Shown: positions 51,691 through 61,699, counted from the stretch's first letter. The stretch is DNA of 64,000 nt from JAPHTQ01 sp050288165 (GCA_050288165.1 JBNKDG010000003.1:275788-339787); one strand, 5' to 3'. The notes: generated by a model from the letters alone, not told the origin. Program-made: numbers and translations.

Positions 51691-53730
51691 ATGAGTGAAT
51701 CTAAATCCCCTATGAGCAAGAGTTTTCAGCTGGAGTCAAAATTTTCCCCTGCGGGCGACCAGCCGGCGGCGATATTGACCCTGATCGAAGGCCTTGAGGC
51801 TGGCGAAGCGGGAATGACCCTTCTGGGGGTGACTGGCTCGGGCAAGACCTACACCATCGCCAACGTGATCCAGCAATTGCAGCGTCCCACCCTGATCATG
51901 GCCCACAACAAGACCCTGGCGGCCCAGCTTTACGGCGAGATGAAGGCCTTCTTCCCCAACAATGCCGTGGAATATTTCGTTTCCTATTACGACTACTATC
52001 AGCCCGAGGCCTATGTTCCGGCCTCGGATACCTTCATCGAGAAAGATGCCTCGATCAACGAACACATCGAACAGATGCGTCTCTCTGCCACCAAGGCGAT
52101 CCTAGAGCGGCCCGACACCATCATCATCGCCACCGTTTCAGCCATCTACGGCCTGGGTGACCCCGACTCCTACCTGAGCATGATGTTGCACCTGGTGCGT
52201 GGTGACGTCATTGACCAACGTGTCATTCTGCGTCGCCTGGCCGAATTGCAGTACACCCGCAATGATATCGAGCTGCACCGCGGTACCTACCGGGTACGTG
52301 GCGAGGTGATCGACGTCTTCCCGGCTGAATCGGACAGCGAAGCGGTGCGCATCGAGCTGTTCGACGAAGAGATCGAATCGCTGGCCTATTTCGACCCGCT
52401 CACCGGCGAGGTGCTGCGCCGGGTACCGCGCCTGACCATCTATCCCAAGACCCACTATGTGACCCCGCGTGACACGTTGCTGGAGGCGGTGGAGAAGATC
52501 AAAGTGGAGTTGAAGGAGAGGCTGGAGGAGTTGCGTGCCCAGGACAAACTGGTAGAGGTGCAGCGGTTGGAGCAGCGCACCCGCTTCGATATCGAGATGA
52601 TCCTGGAGTTGGGCTACTGCTCAGGCATCGAGAACTACTCCCGCCACCTCTCCGGACGTGAGGCAGGGCAGCCGCCGCCGACCCTGTTCGAATACCTGCC
52701 GGACAACGCGCTGTTGGTGATCGACGAAAGCCACGTCACCGTGCCGCAGATCGGTGCTATGTATAAGGGTGACCGCTCGCGCAAGGAGAACCTGGTCAAC
52801 TATGGGTTCCGCCTGCCCTCGGCGCTGGATAACCGCCCGCTGCGCTTCGACGAGTTTGAGCGCATCTCACCCCAGACCATCTACGTCTCTGCCACCCCGG
52901 CGAAGTACGAACTGGAGCGCTCAGGTGCGGTGGTGGAGCAGGTGGTACGCCCCACCGGCCTGATCGACCCGGAAGTGGAGATCCGTCCGGCCACCACCCA
53001 GGTGGACGACCTGCTCTCCGAGATTGGTAAACGGGCCAAGTCAGGTGAGCGGGTACTGGTGACCACTTTGACCAAGCGTATGGCCGAGGATCTTACCGAG
53101 TATCTGACCGAGAACGGTGCCCGGGTGCGCTATATGCACTCGGACATCGACACCGTGGAGCGGATGGAGATCATCCGCGACCTGCGCCTCGGCGAGTTCG
53201 ACGTATTGGTGGGGATCAACCTGCTGCGTGAGGGACTGGATATGCCCGAGGTCTCCCTGGTGGCGATCCTAGACGCGGACAAGGAGGGCTTCCTGCGCAG
53301 CGAGACCTCCCTGATCCAGACCATCGGTCGTGCCGCCCGTAACCTCCACGGCAAGGCTATCCTCTATGCCGATCGGGTCACCGGCTCGATGCAGCGGGCC
53401 ATCGACGAGACCGACCGCCGCCGTACCAAGCAGGTCGCGTTCAATGAACAGCACGGGATTACTCCCAAAGGAGTGGAGAAGGCGGTGCAGGACATCCTCG
53501 AGTCGGGCTACGGCGCGACCCATGGCCGAGGCAGGCGCTACGCCAAAGTGGCCGAGGAGGGCATAGAATATGTCGCGATGTCGGGCAAGGCACTACAGAA
53601 GCGGCTCAAGGAGCTGGAGGAGCAGATGTTCCGCCATGCCCGAGACCTGGAGTTCGAGGAGGCTGCGAGGATACGCGACGCGATGAAGCGTATTCAGGAA
53701 CAGAATATGGGCTTAGGCGAAACCCTTTAG
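51691..53730 (+). CDS. uvrB: Excinuclease ABC subunit UvrB
   Basis: Central helicase-like subunit of nucleotide excision repair. The 679-residue protein has FQLESKFSPAGDQPAAI, Walker A GVTGSGKTYT, the beta-hairpin YYDYYQPEAYVP, DEXH-type VIDESHVTVPQ, helicase motif VI QTIGRAARN, and a C-terminal UVR domain (LEFEEAARIRDAMKRI). E. coli UvrB aligns with the second ATG at 51712. Neither start has a strong ribosome binding site, so the first seven residues are uncertain. Confidence 0.97.
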   Translation: MSESKSPMSKSFQLESKFSPAGDQPAAILTLIEGLEAGEAGMTLLGVTGSGKTYTIANVIQQLQRPTLIMAHNKTLAAQLYGEMKAFFPNNAVEYFVSYYDYYQPEAYVPASDTFIEKDASINEHIEQMRLSATKAILERPDTIIIATVSAIYGLGDPDSYLSMMLHLVRGDVIDQRVILRRLAELQYTRNDIELHRGTYRVRGEVIDVFPAESDSEAVRIELFDEEIESLAYFDPLTGEVLRRVPRLTIYPKTHYVTPRDTLLEAVEKIKVELKERLEELRAQDKLVEVQRLEQRTRFDIEMILELGYCSGIENYSRHLSGREAGQPPPTLFEYLPDNALLVIDESHVTVPQIGAMYKGDRSRKENLVNYGFRLPSALDNRPLRFDEFERISPQTIYVSATPAKYELERSGAVVEQVVRPTGLIDPEVEIRPATTQVDDLLSEIGKRAKSGERVLVTTLTKRMAEDLTEYLTENGARVRYMHSDIDTVERMEIIRDLRLGEFDVLVGINLLREGLDMPEVSLVAILDADKEGFLRSETSLIQTIGRAARNLHGKAILYADRVTGSMQRAIDETDRRRTKQVAFNEQHGITPKGVEKAVQDILESGYGATHGRGRRYAKVAEEGIEYVAMSGKALQKRLKELEEQMFRHARDLEFEEAARIRDAMKRIQEQNMGLGETL

Positions 53731-53796
53731 TTGGGTTTAACGTTGTACTAAGTTAAGTTTGTTTCCATAACTGAAGACCAATACAATAACTATCAT

Positions 53797-54852
53797 ATGT
53801 CCATGAATGCACCCATCCAGTCTCAACTTCAGCATAATGACGACGAAATTTCCCTGATTGATCTCCTGATGGTGCTCACTCGACACAAAAAGCTCATGGC
53901 TGGTGTCTTCATTCTGTGTGTGGGCACCTCTCTGGCTGCAGCTCTGTTACGGGAAGCAAAATATACCTACTCATCTTCCATCGAGATCGGTTCGATTGCG
54001 GAACAGGGCGAAAAGGGTCAGAGTCTCCGTTTGATAGACAATCCCGCGACCCTCCAGGCCAAGATTCAGGAGGGGTATATCCCCCTGGTGCTACATGATT
54101 TCGGCAAAGAGGGGATGACGAAACAAACTTTTGCTATTTCTGCCAGGGTACCCAAAGGGAGTTCACTGGTGGTGATTGAGGCCAAAGCAAGTGCAGACGA
54201 TGGTGACATTGTTAAGCGACTTGAAAATAGTGTCATCCAGTTGGTTAAAGCAGACCATGCAAGAATGCTGGATGTGGTGAAGTCCGATATCAATGAAGAA
54301 CTCACTAACGAACAGCGCAATCTTGAGGCACAGCTGGATACACAAAAAGTTATCAAAGCGAAATTGGAGCATAACAAGGCGTTAGCCAAATTATTGGAAA
54401 AGCAGGTAAATGAGGCGAATACACAAATAGCGGATATTGTCGCCAACAGGAAAAAGGCACGTGCGATGAATGGCAACGAGGCCCGGGCCATGACCTTGCT
54501 GATGCTTGACAATGAACTTGAACAGAACCGACAGTGGCTCGCCACACTTGAAGAGCGGATGCAAATCCTGATACCGACTGAGAATGACAGCCTCAACAAG
54601 GAGTTGGCAGACAGCTCGCGCAAACAGGAAGGCATCCAGGCCAAAATTGCTCAACTACAGCTTAAACTCCGTAATATTCAGGAGACACGCGCCATTATTG
54701 AACCGACCCGCTCCATTGAACCCGTGGGGGTCAGTAAAGCGGTCATTGCAATACTAGGGGTTTTCCTCGGTGCAATGCTGGCCATGTTTGCTGCCTTTGT
54801 TGCCGAGATAGTTGGGCGTGTACGTAAAGAAATAGCCATGCATAGTCAATAA
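53797..54852 (+). CDS. Wzz-like polysaccharide chain-length determinant (copy 1)
   Basis: Inner-membrane polysaccharide co-polymerase of 351 residues. It has an N-terminal membrane segment (LMAGVFILCVGTSLAAALL, about 34-52), a long helical periplasmic part, and a C-terminal membrane segment after IEPTRSIEPVGVSKAVIAIL (about 300-319), the Pro-containing motif of Wzz. No kinase domain is fused. It probably sets the chain length of the polymer made by the Wzx/Wzy system. A tandem paralogue follows. Confidence 0.88.
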   Translation: MSMNAPIQSQLQHNDDEISLIDLLMVLTRHKKLMAGVFILCVGTSLAAALLREAKYTYSSSIEIGSIAEQGEKGQSLRLIDNPATLQAKIQEGYIPLVLHDFGKEGMTKQTFAISARVPKGSSLVVIEAKASADDGDIVKRLENSVIQLVKADHARMLDVVKSDINEELTNEQRNLEAQLDTQKVIKAKLEHNKALAKLLEKQVNEANTQIADIVANRKKARAMNGNEARAMTLLMLDNELEQNRQWLATLEERMQILIPTENDSLNKELADSSRKQEGIQAKIAQLQLKLRNIQETRAIIEPTRSIEPVGVSKAVIAILGVFLGAMLAMFAAFVAEIVGRVRKEIAMHSQ

Positions 54853-54986
54853 ACAATCGTTCACATTGTATTTGTTGTCTTTTTGAGGAACATCACCTAG
54901 AGTTTCCGCCGATATGGAGGGTGTGCTGCATGCACGCATGTGGTTTCGCCAGGGTGGCAGTTTGATAGATTTGAGATAAAATTCCA

Positions 54987-56114
54987 ATGGATGCAAAAGA
55001 CCATACGCGCAGTGACGCGCTGGATGAGATAAGTCTGGTCGATGTTGTTCTTGTCCTGGTTAAGCGCAAAAAAATTTTCCTGAGTGTTCTGGGTTTCTCT
55101 ATCTTGTCGGCCGCTGCGCTTGCGCTGCTGCATGACAATACTTATCTCTATGCAACCAGCCTTGAAATAGGCACTTTCTATGAAGACAAGGAGCAGGTCT
55201 TCGTCGATACACCACAAACCGTACTTAGTAAACTGGAAGAGGGGTATATCCCGGCAGTGCTGAATAAGTATTACGCAACGAATCCAGCAGCGCCGCGAGT
55301 CAGGATCACCGCCAGGTTACCTAAAGGTAGTGAAGTGGTGGTGATCGAATCGAAGGCCAAAGCAAATCTCGGTGAAACGATCAAGCAACTCGAAAGCCAG
55401 ATTATCGATCTCATCAAAACTGATCACGCGCGTACCATTGATGTCAAACGTAGTGGTTTGCTGATGCGGCAGGAAAATCTGGTTCGCCATCAGAATGATT
55501 TACGTGACAAGGAGAGGATGCTGCGTAGCGATAAAGAACGATTGCTGGTGTTGAAAAAGCTGGTTACGCAACAGATGGATAGTGTAAAAGCGCAGGTCAA
55601 TGATGCCATAGCCAATCGCAAAAAAGCGCGTACTTCGGTAAGTGACGAGACAAAGGCGATGACCTTGCTCATGATCGACAATGAGATTAATCAAAATCGT
55701 AATCGTCTGGCAGGCCTTGAAGAGCGTCTCTATGTGGATATCCCGAATAGCAGAGTTGAGCTGGACAAGGCCCTGGCCGACAATGCCCGTGAGCAAGAGG
55801 CCAATAAGGCAGAGATCGCCAGTTTGGATCTGGTAATGAAAAATTTCCGCGAGACCCGCGCGATTATCGAGCCAACTCAGTCCATCGCACCAATTGGAAA
55901 AGGTGAAGCTACTATTGCGGCTTTAGGTGTGCTATTGGGCGGTATGTTGGCTGTCTTTGCCGTATTTATCGCCGAATTTCTGGATCGTGCCCGTCGGCGT
56001 CTGGCTGAGCAACAGGCGATGACCGGCAAGCCGTTAGCGGCGGTCGTGCCTGGTGTCACTGTGGTCGCTGCAGAGCCTCAGGAGAAAAGAAGTCGCGCCG
56101 ATTCCCTCGGTTGA
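54987..56114 (+). CDS. Wzz-like polysaccharide chain-length determinant (copy 2)
   Basis: Paralogue of the preceding gene, 375 residues. It has the same two membrane segments and matching blocks such as LPKGSEVVVIESKAKA (VPKGSSLVVIEAKASA in copy 1), TLLMIDNEINQNRNRLAGLE and TRAIIEPTQSIAPIGKGEA. It has a longer C-terminal cytoplasmic tail (AVVPGVTVVAAEPQEKRS). Two paralogues suggest two modal lengths or two polymers. tRNA-Val lies 40 bases downstream. Confidence 0.88.
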   Translation: MDAKDHTRSDALDEISLVDVVLVLVKRKKIFLSVLGFSILSAAALALLHDNTYLYATSLEIGTFYEDKEQVFVDTPQTVLSKLEEGYIPAVLNKYYATNPAAPRVRITARLPKGSEVVVIESKAKANLGETIKQLESQIIDLIKTDHARTIDVKRSGLLMRQENLVRHQNDLRDKERMLRSDKERLLVLKKLVTQQMDSVKAQVNDAIANRKKARTSVSDETKAMTLLMIDNEINQNRNRLAGLEERLYVDIPNSRVELDKALADNAREQEANKAEIASLDLVMKNFRETRAIIEPTQSIAPIGKGEATIAALGVLLGGMLAVFAVFIAEFLDRARRRLAEQQAMTGKPLAAVVPGVTVVAAEPQEKRSRADSLG

Positions 56115-56153
56115 CAAAGTTGCGCGAATCCGTAGAATTCACCGCTCGATAAT

Positions 56154-56230
56154 ACTCGCGTAGCTCAGTTGGTTAGAGCACCACCTTGACATGGTGGGGG
56201 TCGGTGGTTCGAGTCCACTCGCGAGTACCA
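56154..56230 (+). tRNA. tRNA-Val (GAC)
   Basis: A 77-base cloverleaf. The acceptor stem is ACTCGCG with CGCGAGT, discriminator A and encoded CCA. The D-arm is TAGCTCAGTTGGTTAGAGCA, the anticodon loop TTGACAT (GAC, Val) and the T-loop TTCGAGT. All stems pair and a terminator follows. Confidence 0.95.
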
Positions 56231-56237
56231 GAATACA

Positions 56238-56272
56238 GAAAAGCCGCTTTCCGAAAGGAGAGCGGCTTTTTT
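56238..56272 (+). terminator. Bidirectional Rho-independent terminator
   Basis: AAAAGCCGCT pairs with AGCGGCTTTT, and the intervening TTCC/GGAG bases partly extend the stem; T-rich tails occur on both strands. It ends tRNA-Val transcription (plus) and lies just after the stop of the fumarase gene (minus). Confidence 0.9.
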
Positions 56273-56280
56273 CATGCCTT

Positions 56281-57894
56281 TTACATACCCAACTCGGCGA
56301 AAAAGTCATGTCCCTTGTCGTCGACAATGACAAAGGCGGGGAAGTCTTTGACTTCAATGCGATAGACCGCCTCCATCCCCAGTTCCGGGAAGTCGATGAC
56401 CTCTGATTTGGTAATGTTGTTCTCCGCCAGGATAGCTGCGGCACCGCCGATGGAGCCGAGGTAGAAGCCACCGTGGCGTTTGCAGGATTCGGTGACCTGG
56501 CGGCTGCGGTTGCCCTTGGCCAGCATGATCACTGAGCCGCCATGTTTCTGGAACAGTTCCACATAGCTGTCCATTCTGCCGGCGGTGGTGGGGCCAAAGG
56601 AGCCCGAGGCGTAACCTACCGGGGTCTTGGCCGGCCCGGCGTAGTAGACGATATGGTTCTTGAAGTAATCGGGCAGCTCCTCGCCGCGATCCAGCATCTC
56701 TTTCAGTTTGGCATGGGCGATGTCGCGGGCGACGACGATGGGGCCATTGAGCAGCAACCGGGTCTTGATCGGGTGTTGCGACAGCTCGGCGCGGATTTCC
56801 GCCATCGGTCGGTTGAGGTCTAGGTGGACCACATGCTCCGACAGGTCATCACTGCTCGGTTCCGGCAGGAAGCGGGCGGGATTGTGTTCCAGTTGCTCCA
56901 GCCAGATGCCGTCTTTGTCGATACGGCCGAGGATATTGCGGTCGGCGGAGCAGGAGACACCGATACCTACCGGGCAGGAGGCGCCGTGACGCGGCAGGCG
57001 GATCACCCGCACATCATGGGCGAAGTATTTACCGCCGAACTGGGCGCCGATCCCCAGCTCCCGGGTCAGTTGCAGCACCTGCTGCTCCAACTCCCGATCG
57101 CGGAAGGCCTGGCCATATTCATTGCCCTGTTCGGGCAGGGTGTCGAGATAGCGGGCCGAGGCGAGTTTGACCATCTTCAGGTTGGTCTCGGCGGAGGTGC
57201 CGCCGATGACGATGGCCAGGTGGTAGGGGGGGCAGGCGGAGGTGCCGATCAGCGGCAGCTTCTCCCGCAGGAAGGCCATCATGCTCTCCGGGTTGAGCAA
57301 TGCCTTGGTCTGCTGGAACAGGAAGGTCTTGTTGGCGGAGCCGCCCCCCTTGGTGATGAAGAGGAACTTGTAACTGTCACCATCCACTGCCTCGATGTCG
57401 ATCTGCGCCGGCAGGTTGGTACCGGTGTTGGTCTCCTCATACATGCTCAGTGGCGCGATTTGGGAGTAACGCAGATTGTCCTCGGTATAGGCACGGAAGA
57501 TGCCCAGTGAGAGCGCCTCACGGTCGTTAGTGCTCCATACCTGCTGTCCCTTCTTGGCCATGACGATGGCGGTGCCGGTGTCCTGGCAGCCGGGCAGTAC
57601 CATCCCGGCGGAGATGTTGGCGTTCTTCAGTAACTCCATGGCGACGAAGCGATCGTTCTGGCTCGCCTCCGGGTCATCGAGGATATCGCGCAACTGTTGC
57701 AGGTGGTTGGCACGATAGAGGTGGGAGACCTCGCGTATCGCGGTATCGGTCAGCAGAGTCAGCGCCTCTGGCGCAATCTTGAGTACCGCTTTCCCCTCGA
57801 ACTCGGCAACCGAGACATGCTCCGTTGACAGCAGACGGTATTCGGTTTCATCGGCTGCCAGCGGCAGGGGATCGGTATAGTGGAATTCGGCCAT
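56281..57894 (-). CDS. fumA: Fumarate hydratase class I (Fe-S, FumA/FumB type)
   Basis: Interconverts fumarate and malate in the TCA cycle, using an oxygen-sensitive [4Fe-4S] cluster. The 537-residue protein has PGCQDTGTAIVM (C103), GTSACPPYHLAIVIGGT (C221) and CPVGIGVSCSADRN (C315). These correspond to C105, C224 and C318 of E. coli FumA with nearly the same spacing. The beta-subunit-like C-terminal half contains GPIVVARDIAHAKLKEML and CKRHGGFYLGSIGG. With mdh and acnB it gives three TCA enzymes in the window. Confidence 0.97.
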   Translation of the reverse strand: MAEFHYTDPLPLAADETEYRLLSTEHVSVAEFEGKAVLKIAPEALTLLTDTAIREVSHLYRANHLQQLRDILDDPEASQNDRFVAMELLKNANISAGMVLPGCQDTGTAIVMAKKGQQVWSTNDREALSLGIFRAYTEDNLRYSQIAPLSMYEETNTGTNLPAQIDIEAVDGDSYKFLFITKGGGSANKTFLFQQTKALLNPESMMAFLREKLPLIGTSACPPYHLAIVIGGTSAETNLKMVKLASARYLDTLPEQGNEYGQAFRDRELEQQVLQLTRELGIGAQFGGKYFAHDVRVIRLPRHGASCPVGIGVSCSADRNILGRIDKDGIWLEQLEHNPARFLPEPSSDDLSEHVVHLDLNRPMAEIRAELSQHPIKTRLLLNGPIVVARDIAHAKLKEMLDRGEELPDYFKNHIVYYAGPAKTPVGYASGSFGPTTAGRMDSYVELFQKHGGSVIMLAKGNRSRQVTESCKRHGGFYLGSIGGAAAILAENNITKSEVIDFPELGMEAVYRIEVKDFPAFVIVDDKGHDFFAELGM

Positions 57895-57935
57895 GCCGTG
57901 TTATGACTCCGCGCAGTGAGATTTAGCTGCACAAA

Positions 57936-60629
57936 CTAGCGTTTTTTGCGCAACTGTTCCAGCAATTCGCTGCGATAAATGACTTCATAGAAGTAGCGCT
58001 CTTCGACGACCGGACATTCGTTTACCTTGTATGCCGGATCGTAAAGACGCACCGGTGCCTTGCGGACCACCAGATGTTGCTCTGTACCGTTTAGATCGAG
58101 AAACGCGCCAGTGTAGAGTTCACTGTCAGCAATAGCGGTCAGGCTGTTGTTGACTCGCTTTAGCGTCTGTTCGCTGGCGAGCCTGTTGAACACGCTCTCT
58201 TCAAGATTGATGCCGTTGATGTTGAAGATCAGATCCTTTTGCGCTTTCTCACCTAAACCGACCGCGGCATCGGAAGGCTGGTAGACATCGATGTACGGAC
58301 TCTTGAAACGTTGCTGCTCTCGCCAGTGCCGCACACTCCAGGTCGAGGCGGAGAGGCGATCGGCACGGTTGATTGCCGGTGAGATGGTGATGCGGTGCTG
58401 TTTGTCGAACAGGTAACGGGGCGCGCCCTGCTGGAAGGTGATGCCGATCCCCAGTTCCAGTTGCGGCAGGCCATAGACGTCCAGTTCCCGGTTCTGTTTC
58501 TCGACGATCTGCAGTATCTGAGCGGCCAGACCGCAGGCCCTCGCAGCCAGCATGTGATCCTGATGTGGACCACCATACTCGTTGAGGATCAGGATGATGG
58601 CATCGCCTTCGATAAAGACCTTCTCCGCACCGTAGTTTTCGATCACTTCGTTGACCGGCGCAAAAAAGTTGCGTTCGAAGTGGGTCGCAGGATTGAGTTC
58701 AAGTTCAGTCAGTTTCTCGGTGACTTCGGTGGAACCGCGCAGATCTGCCTTAATGATAATGTGCGACAGGATTGGCGCATCGGCGGCGCGCACCTCCGAG
58801 GCGTGCAGAAACTCATAGAGCGTGTAGTTGGCACGCGAGGTTTCTACTTCGTGCGCAGCCTGCAGCAGATGAATTTCGTTGGCCGCCTGTTGATAGGTGA
58901 GCAGCAGCAACATATCGCGGCGATAGCGTGAAAAGTCCTTCAGGAAAGCTAACAGATAGCGCTCCAGTAGCGCAGGATCCTGGTGAATATCACGCCATGC
59001 TTGTGTGATACCTTCCGCCGGTGGTGGTGTGGCGCATATTCTCAGTGCATCCCGTAATCGTTGCTGGAAATCCTGTTTGCTGCTGTCGCGCGCCAGCAGA
59101 TTGAGTAACAACGTGGGTGAAATATCGCTGCGATGTGCTTTAAGAATACTGCGTGTCAAATAGGCGGCACAGATCCACGGCGCCAGTCCCGCTTCCTTGA
59201 TTTCGGTGTGGAGTTTTTGCCACAGGCGCTTCTGGAATTTCTGGTGCTGGCGAAACTGGTTGAAGCGACGCCAGTCTCCCTGCTGCAGACTTTTGTTCAT
59301 CTTGCGCGTGCTCCACTCCCGATCCAGCAGAATGGCGATGTTGCCAGGATGCATCAGCACCGAGGGTTGCTGCAGTATCTCCAGCGTAGCGCTGTTGATG
59401 TTGGAGGAGGAGTGCTGAGGCGTGTCTGCGGTTTCGACAAGAGGTAGACAATCGGCAAGACTTTTACTGAGCAGTCTGTCGATAGCGACAAAGCTGTTCG
59501 GATCGTTCTGTTGTTGCCCCAGCAACAGATAGTGTTCCATCTGCAGATATTCGTCATTGCTATTGCCCGCGAGCAGCATCGGCGACTGCATCACCTGCAG
59601 CGCAAACAGATTCTTCCTGGCATAGAGTCCCTTAATACTTTTTTCCATCCCTTTGCCGTGGCGATCGAAAATGGTCTCCAGCAGGATCTGGTTGGTCAGC
59701 ACGGTAATGTAGCTACGGTGGCGGAACAGCCATTCAACTAGTTTGGGCTGTTTAGCCTGAGGCTTGAGTCCCCTGAAGAAGGGAACGTTTCCCTCTTCCT
59801 TGCTCTGTTTAACCAATGTCGAAACGGCGCTATTCACCATTTCATGTACGAACTTGAGTAGCGCCGTGATAAACAGATCCGGAAACTGTTTTTCGCCACT
59901 GTCACGCACCTTGCGCAGGGAGTACAGCAGCATGTCATGAAACGTTGCCCTTGCTGCGGCACTGTATTTTTCCGGCACCACAGGATGCTGGCGACCTTGT
60001 TGTAATTGCGTGATCACCAGCGGTAGCAGGAATTGCAGCAGGTGATGGAGGCTTTCCTGAATGTGACGCGAGAGATGGACATCGATATGGATGTTGTCGA
60101 TACCGCGCGGCAACGGTGAAAAGTTGAGTGGCGCCAGATCGGAATGGGCCAGTGTTACGCGACTGCGCACTCTGGATTTGCTGATGAACAGCACGTAGAG
60201 CAATAGAACGAAGGCGCCGAGCAGGGTTAGATCGGCAATGCCGGCATTCAGGGTGAAGCTGTCTCCGAACTCTATGCCGAGAGGGCTGTAGACTTTGCCT
60301 CGCAGTGTCAGGTCGAATGCCTGCGAGACGATCGCGCCACCACCCATCTGTAACGCGAGAAGAGTGCGCAGGGTGGTGAAATGGGATTGGGAGGCAAGAC
60401 GGGTAATTAACAGGTGGACACTGATCAGGCCGGCCAGCAGTACCAGGGTGCTGCTATGGCCCAGCACGTTGGCAATTTCATTGCCGGTAAGCGGGGCGGC
60501 CTTTTCCAGTTTGAAGACCAGACTGCCGATAATTTTACGATAACTATCGACAAGCCCGGTGTTGCTGATCACCCATTTGGACGCCTGATCCAGTAGCAAT
60601 ATAACAAAGGCGATCCAGGTATGGCGCAT
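57936..60629 (-). CDS. LspA-like membrane domain fused to a class III nucleotidyl-cyclase-like domain
   Basis: An 897-residue protein. Residues 1-150 resemble signal peptidase II: LLLDQASKWVI (12-22), GGGAIVSQAFDLTLRGKV (96-113) and LNAGIADLTLLG (127-138). D14, D106 and D133 are kept, with 27 residues between the last two as in E. coli LspA. However, the Asp nine residues after D106 in E. coli (VVD) is Ser115 here, so protease activity is doubtful. Residues 160-615 are helical and unrecognised. Residues 623-760 resemble a cyclase domain: KADLRGSTEVTEKL (D629), FIEGDAIILIL (D676), LGIGITFQQG and SPAINRADRL. Product and ligand are unknown. Confidence 0.72.
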   Translation of the reverse strand: MRHTWIAFVILLLDQASKWVISNTGLVDSYRKIIGSLVFKLEKAAPLTGNEIANVLGHSSTLVLLAGLISVHLLITRLASQSHFTTLRTLLALQMGGGAIVSQAFDLTLRGKVYSPLGIEFGDSFTLNAGIADLTLLGAFVLLLYVLFISKSRVRSRVTLAHSDLAPLNFSPLPRGIDNIHIDVHLSRHIQESLHHLLQFLLPLVITQLQQGRQHPVVPEKYSAAARATFHDMLLYSLRKVRDSGEKQFPDLFITALLKFVHEMVNSAVSTLVKQSKEEGNVPFFRGLKPQAKQPKLVEWLFRHRSYITVLTNQILLETIFDRHGKGMEKSIKGLYARKNLFALQVMQSPMLLAGNSNDEYLQMEHYLLLGQQQNDPNSFVAIDRLLSKSLADCLPLVETADTPQHSSSNINSATLEILQQPSVLMHPGNIAILLDREWSTRKMNKSLQQGDWRRFNQFRQHQKFQKRLWQKLHTEIKEAGLAPWICAAYLTRSILKAHRSDISPTLLLNLLARDSSKQDFQQRLRDALRICATPPPAEGITQAWRDIHQDPALLERYLLAFLKDFSRYRRDMLLLLTYQQAANEIHLLQAAHEVETSRANYTLYEFLHASEVRAADAPILSHIIIKADLRGSTEVTEKLTELELNPATHFERNFFAPVNEVIENYGAEKVFIEGDAIILILNEYGGPHQDHMLAARACGLAAQILQIVEKQNRELDVYGLPQLELGIGITFQQGAPRYLFDKQHRITISPAINRADRLSASTWSVRHWREQQRFKSPYIDVYQPSDAAVGLGEKAQKDLIFNINGINLEESVFNRLASEQTLKRVNNSLTAIADSELYTGAFLDLNGTEQHLVVRKAPVRLYDPAYKVNECPVVEERYFYEVIYRSELLEQLRKKR

Positions 60630-60707
60630 GTTCAGTTACTCCAACCAGCTCTGATACCTGGTACAGAGTATTTGGCCCATCCATGCCGGTGCTGTGCTTT
60701 CCCTGCG

Positions 60708-61643
60708 TTACATACCAGTGTGACTGACACTCTCCCGTACCGCATCAATCGCCCTGGTGAATGCCTGTTGTTCGCCTTCGTTCAATTCCAGTTCCAGGAT
60801 CCGTTCGACGCCATGGGCCCCAATCACACAGGGAACGCCGACAAAATAGCCGTCCACACCGTACTCTCCGTGGCACAGGGCGGAAGAGCCGATGACCCGT
60901 TTCTTGTCGCCCACATAGGCCTCGATCATCTCCATAATCGAAGCGGCGGAGCTGAAGAAGGCACTGCCGTTGCCCAGCATATTGACGATTTCGGTACCCG
61001 CCTCACGGGTACGATCGACGATCCGCTGCAACTGCTCCTCTTTGAGGATAGAGGTAATCGGGATACCGGCGGCGGTCGCGGTGCGGATCAGCGGCAGCAT
61101 GGTCGGGCCATGGCTGCCCATTACCATGCAGGAAATGTCCTGCACCGAAAGGCCGGTCTGCTCGGCGATGTAATATTGGAATCGGGTAGTATCCAGGGCG
61201 CCGGAGAGGCCCACCACCTGATGCCGGGGAAAGCCCGATAGTTTGTGGAAGACATAGGTCATGGTATCCACCGGATTGGTGGTGACAATGACAAAGGCGT
61301 CGGGGCAGTGCTGTTTGATCTTGTCCGCAATGCCGCGAATGATCTCGATGTTGATATCCAGCAGATCCTCACGAGTCATATGGGGTTTGCGCGGTACCCC
61401 GGCGGTAACGACCACCACATCGGCACCGTCAATATCGTTGTAATCACTGGTGCCCGAGAGGACGATGTCCACCCCGGCCAGCGGGCGCATATGGGAGATA
61501 TCCAGTGCCTTACCTTTGACCGGCTCAAGTTGTTCCGGACGATCCAGCAGCACGACGTCGCCGAACTCCTTCTGCGTTACCAGCAGGGCCAACACACTAC
61601 CAATCTGGCCGCCACCGATAATGGCGATCTTTTTTCTTCTCAT
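60708..61643 (-). CDS. mdh: Malate dehydrogenase (LDH-like group)
   Basis: The 311-residue protein has KIAIIGGGQIGSVLALLV (NAD fold) and VVTAGVPRKPHMTREDLL. The first Arg of this mobile loop is the residue that selects malate over lactate. The catalytic His is in MVMGSHGPTMLPL. It belongs to the lactate/malate dehydrogenase group (MDH type 3) rather than the E. coli Mdh group. I chose the ATG at 61643 (MRRKKIAIIG); the eleven residues upstream are not conserved. Confidence 0.93.
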   Translation of the reverse strand: MRRKKIAIIGGGQIGSVLALLVTQKEFGDVVLLDRPEQLEPVKGKALDISHMRPLAGVDIVLSGTSDYNDIDGADVVVVTAGVPRKPHMTREDLLDINIEIIRGIADKIKQHCPDAFVIVTTNPVDTMTYVFHKLSGFPRHQVVGLSGALDTTRFQYYIAEQTGLSVQDISCMVMGSHGPTMLPLIRTATAAGIPITSILKEEQLQRIVDRTREAGTEIVNMLGNGSAFFSSAASIMEMIEAYVGDKKRVIGSSALCHGEYGVDGYFVGVPCVIGAHGVERILELELNEGEQQAFTRAIDAVRESVSHTGM

Positions 61644-61699
61644 CACTACTCCACAATAGGGGAACCCTAGTAACACGCAGTATTCAGGGCTTTGGTTTA

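Noticed and set aside
57936..60629. Functional signal peptidase II
   Set aside because: The Asp expected nine residues after D106 is Ser115, and the domain is fused to a large unrelated protein; a true lspA is expected elsewhere.
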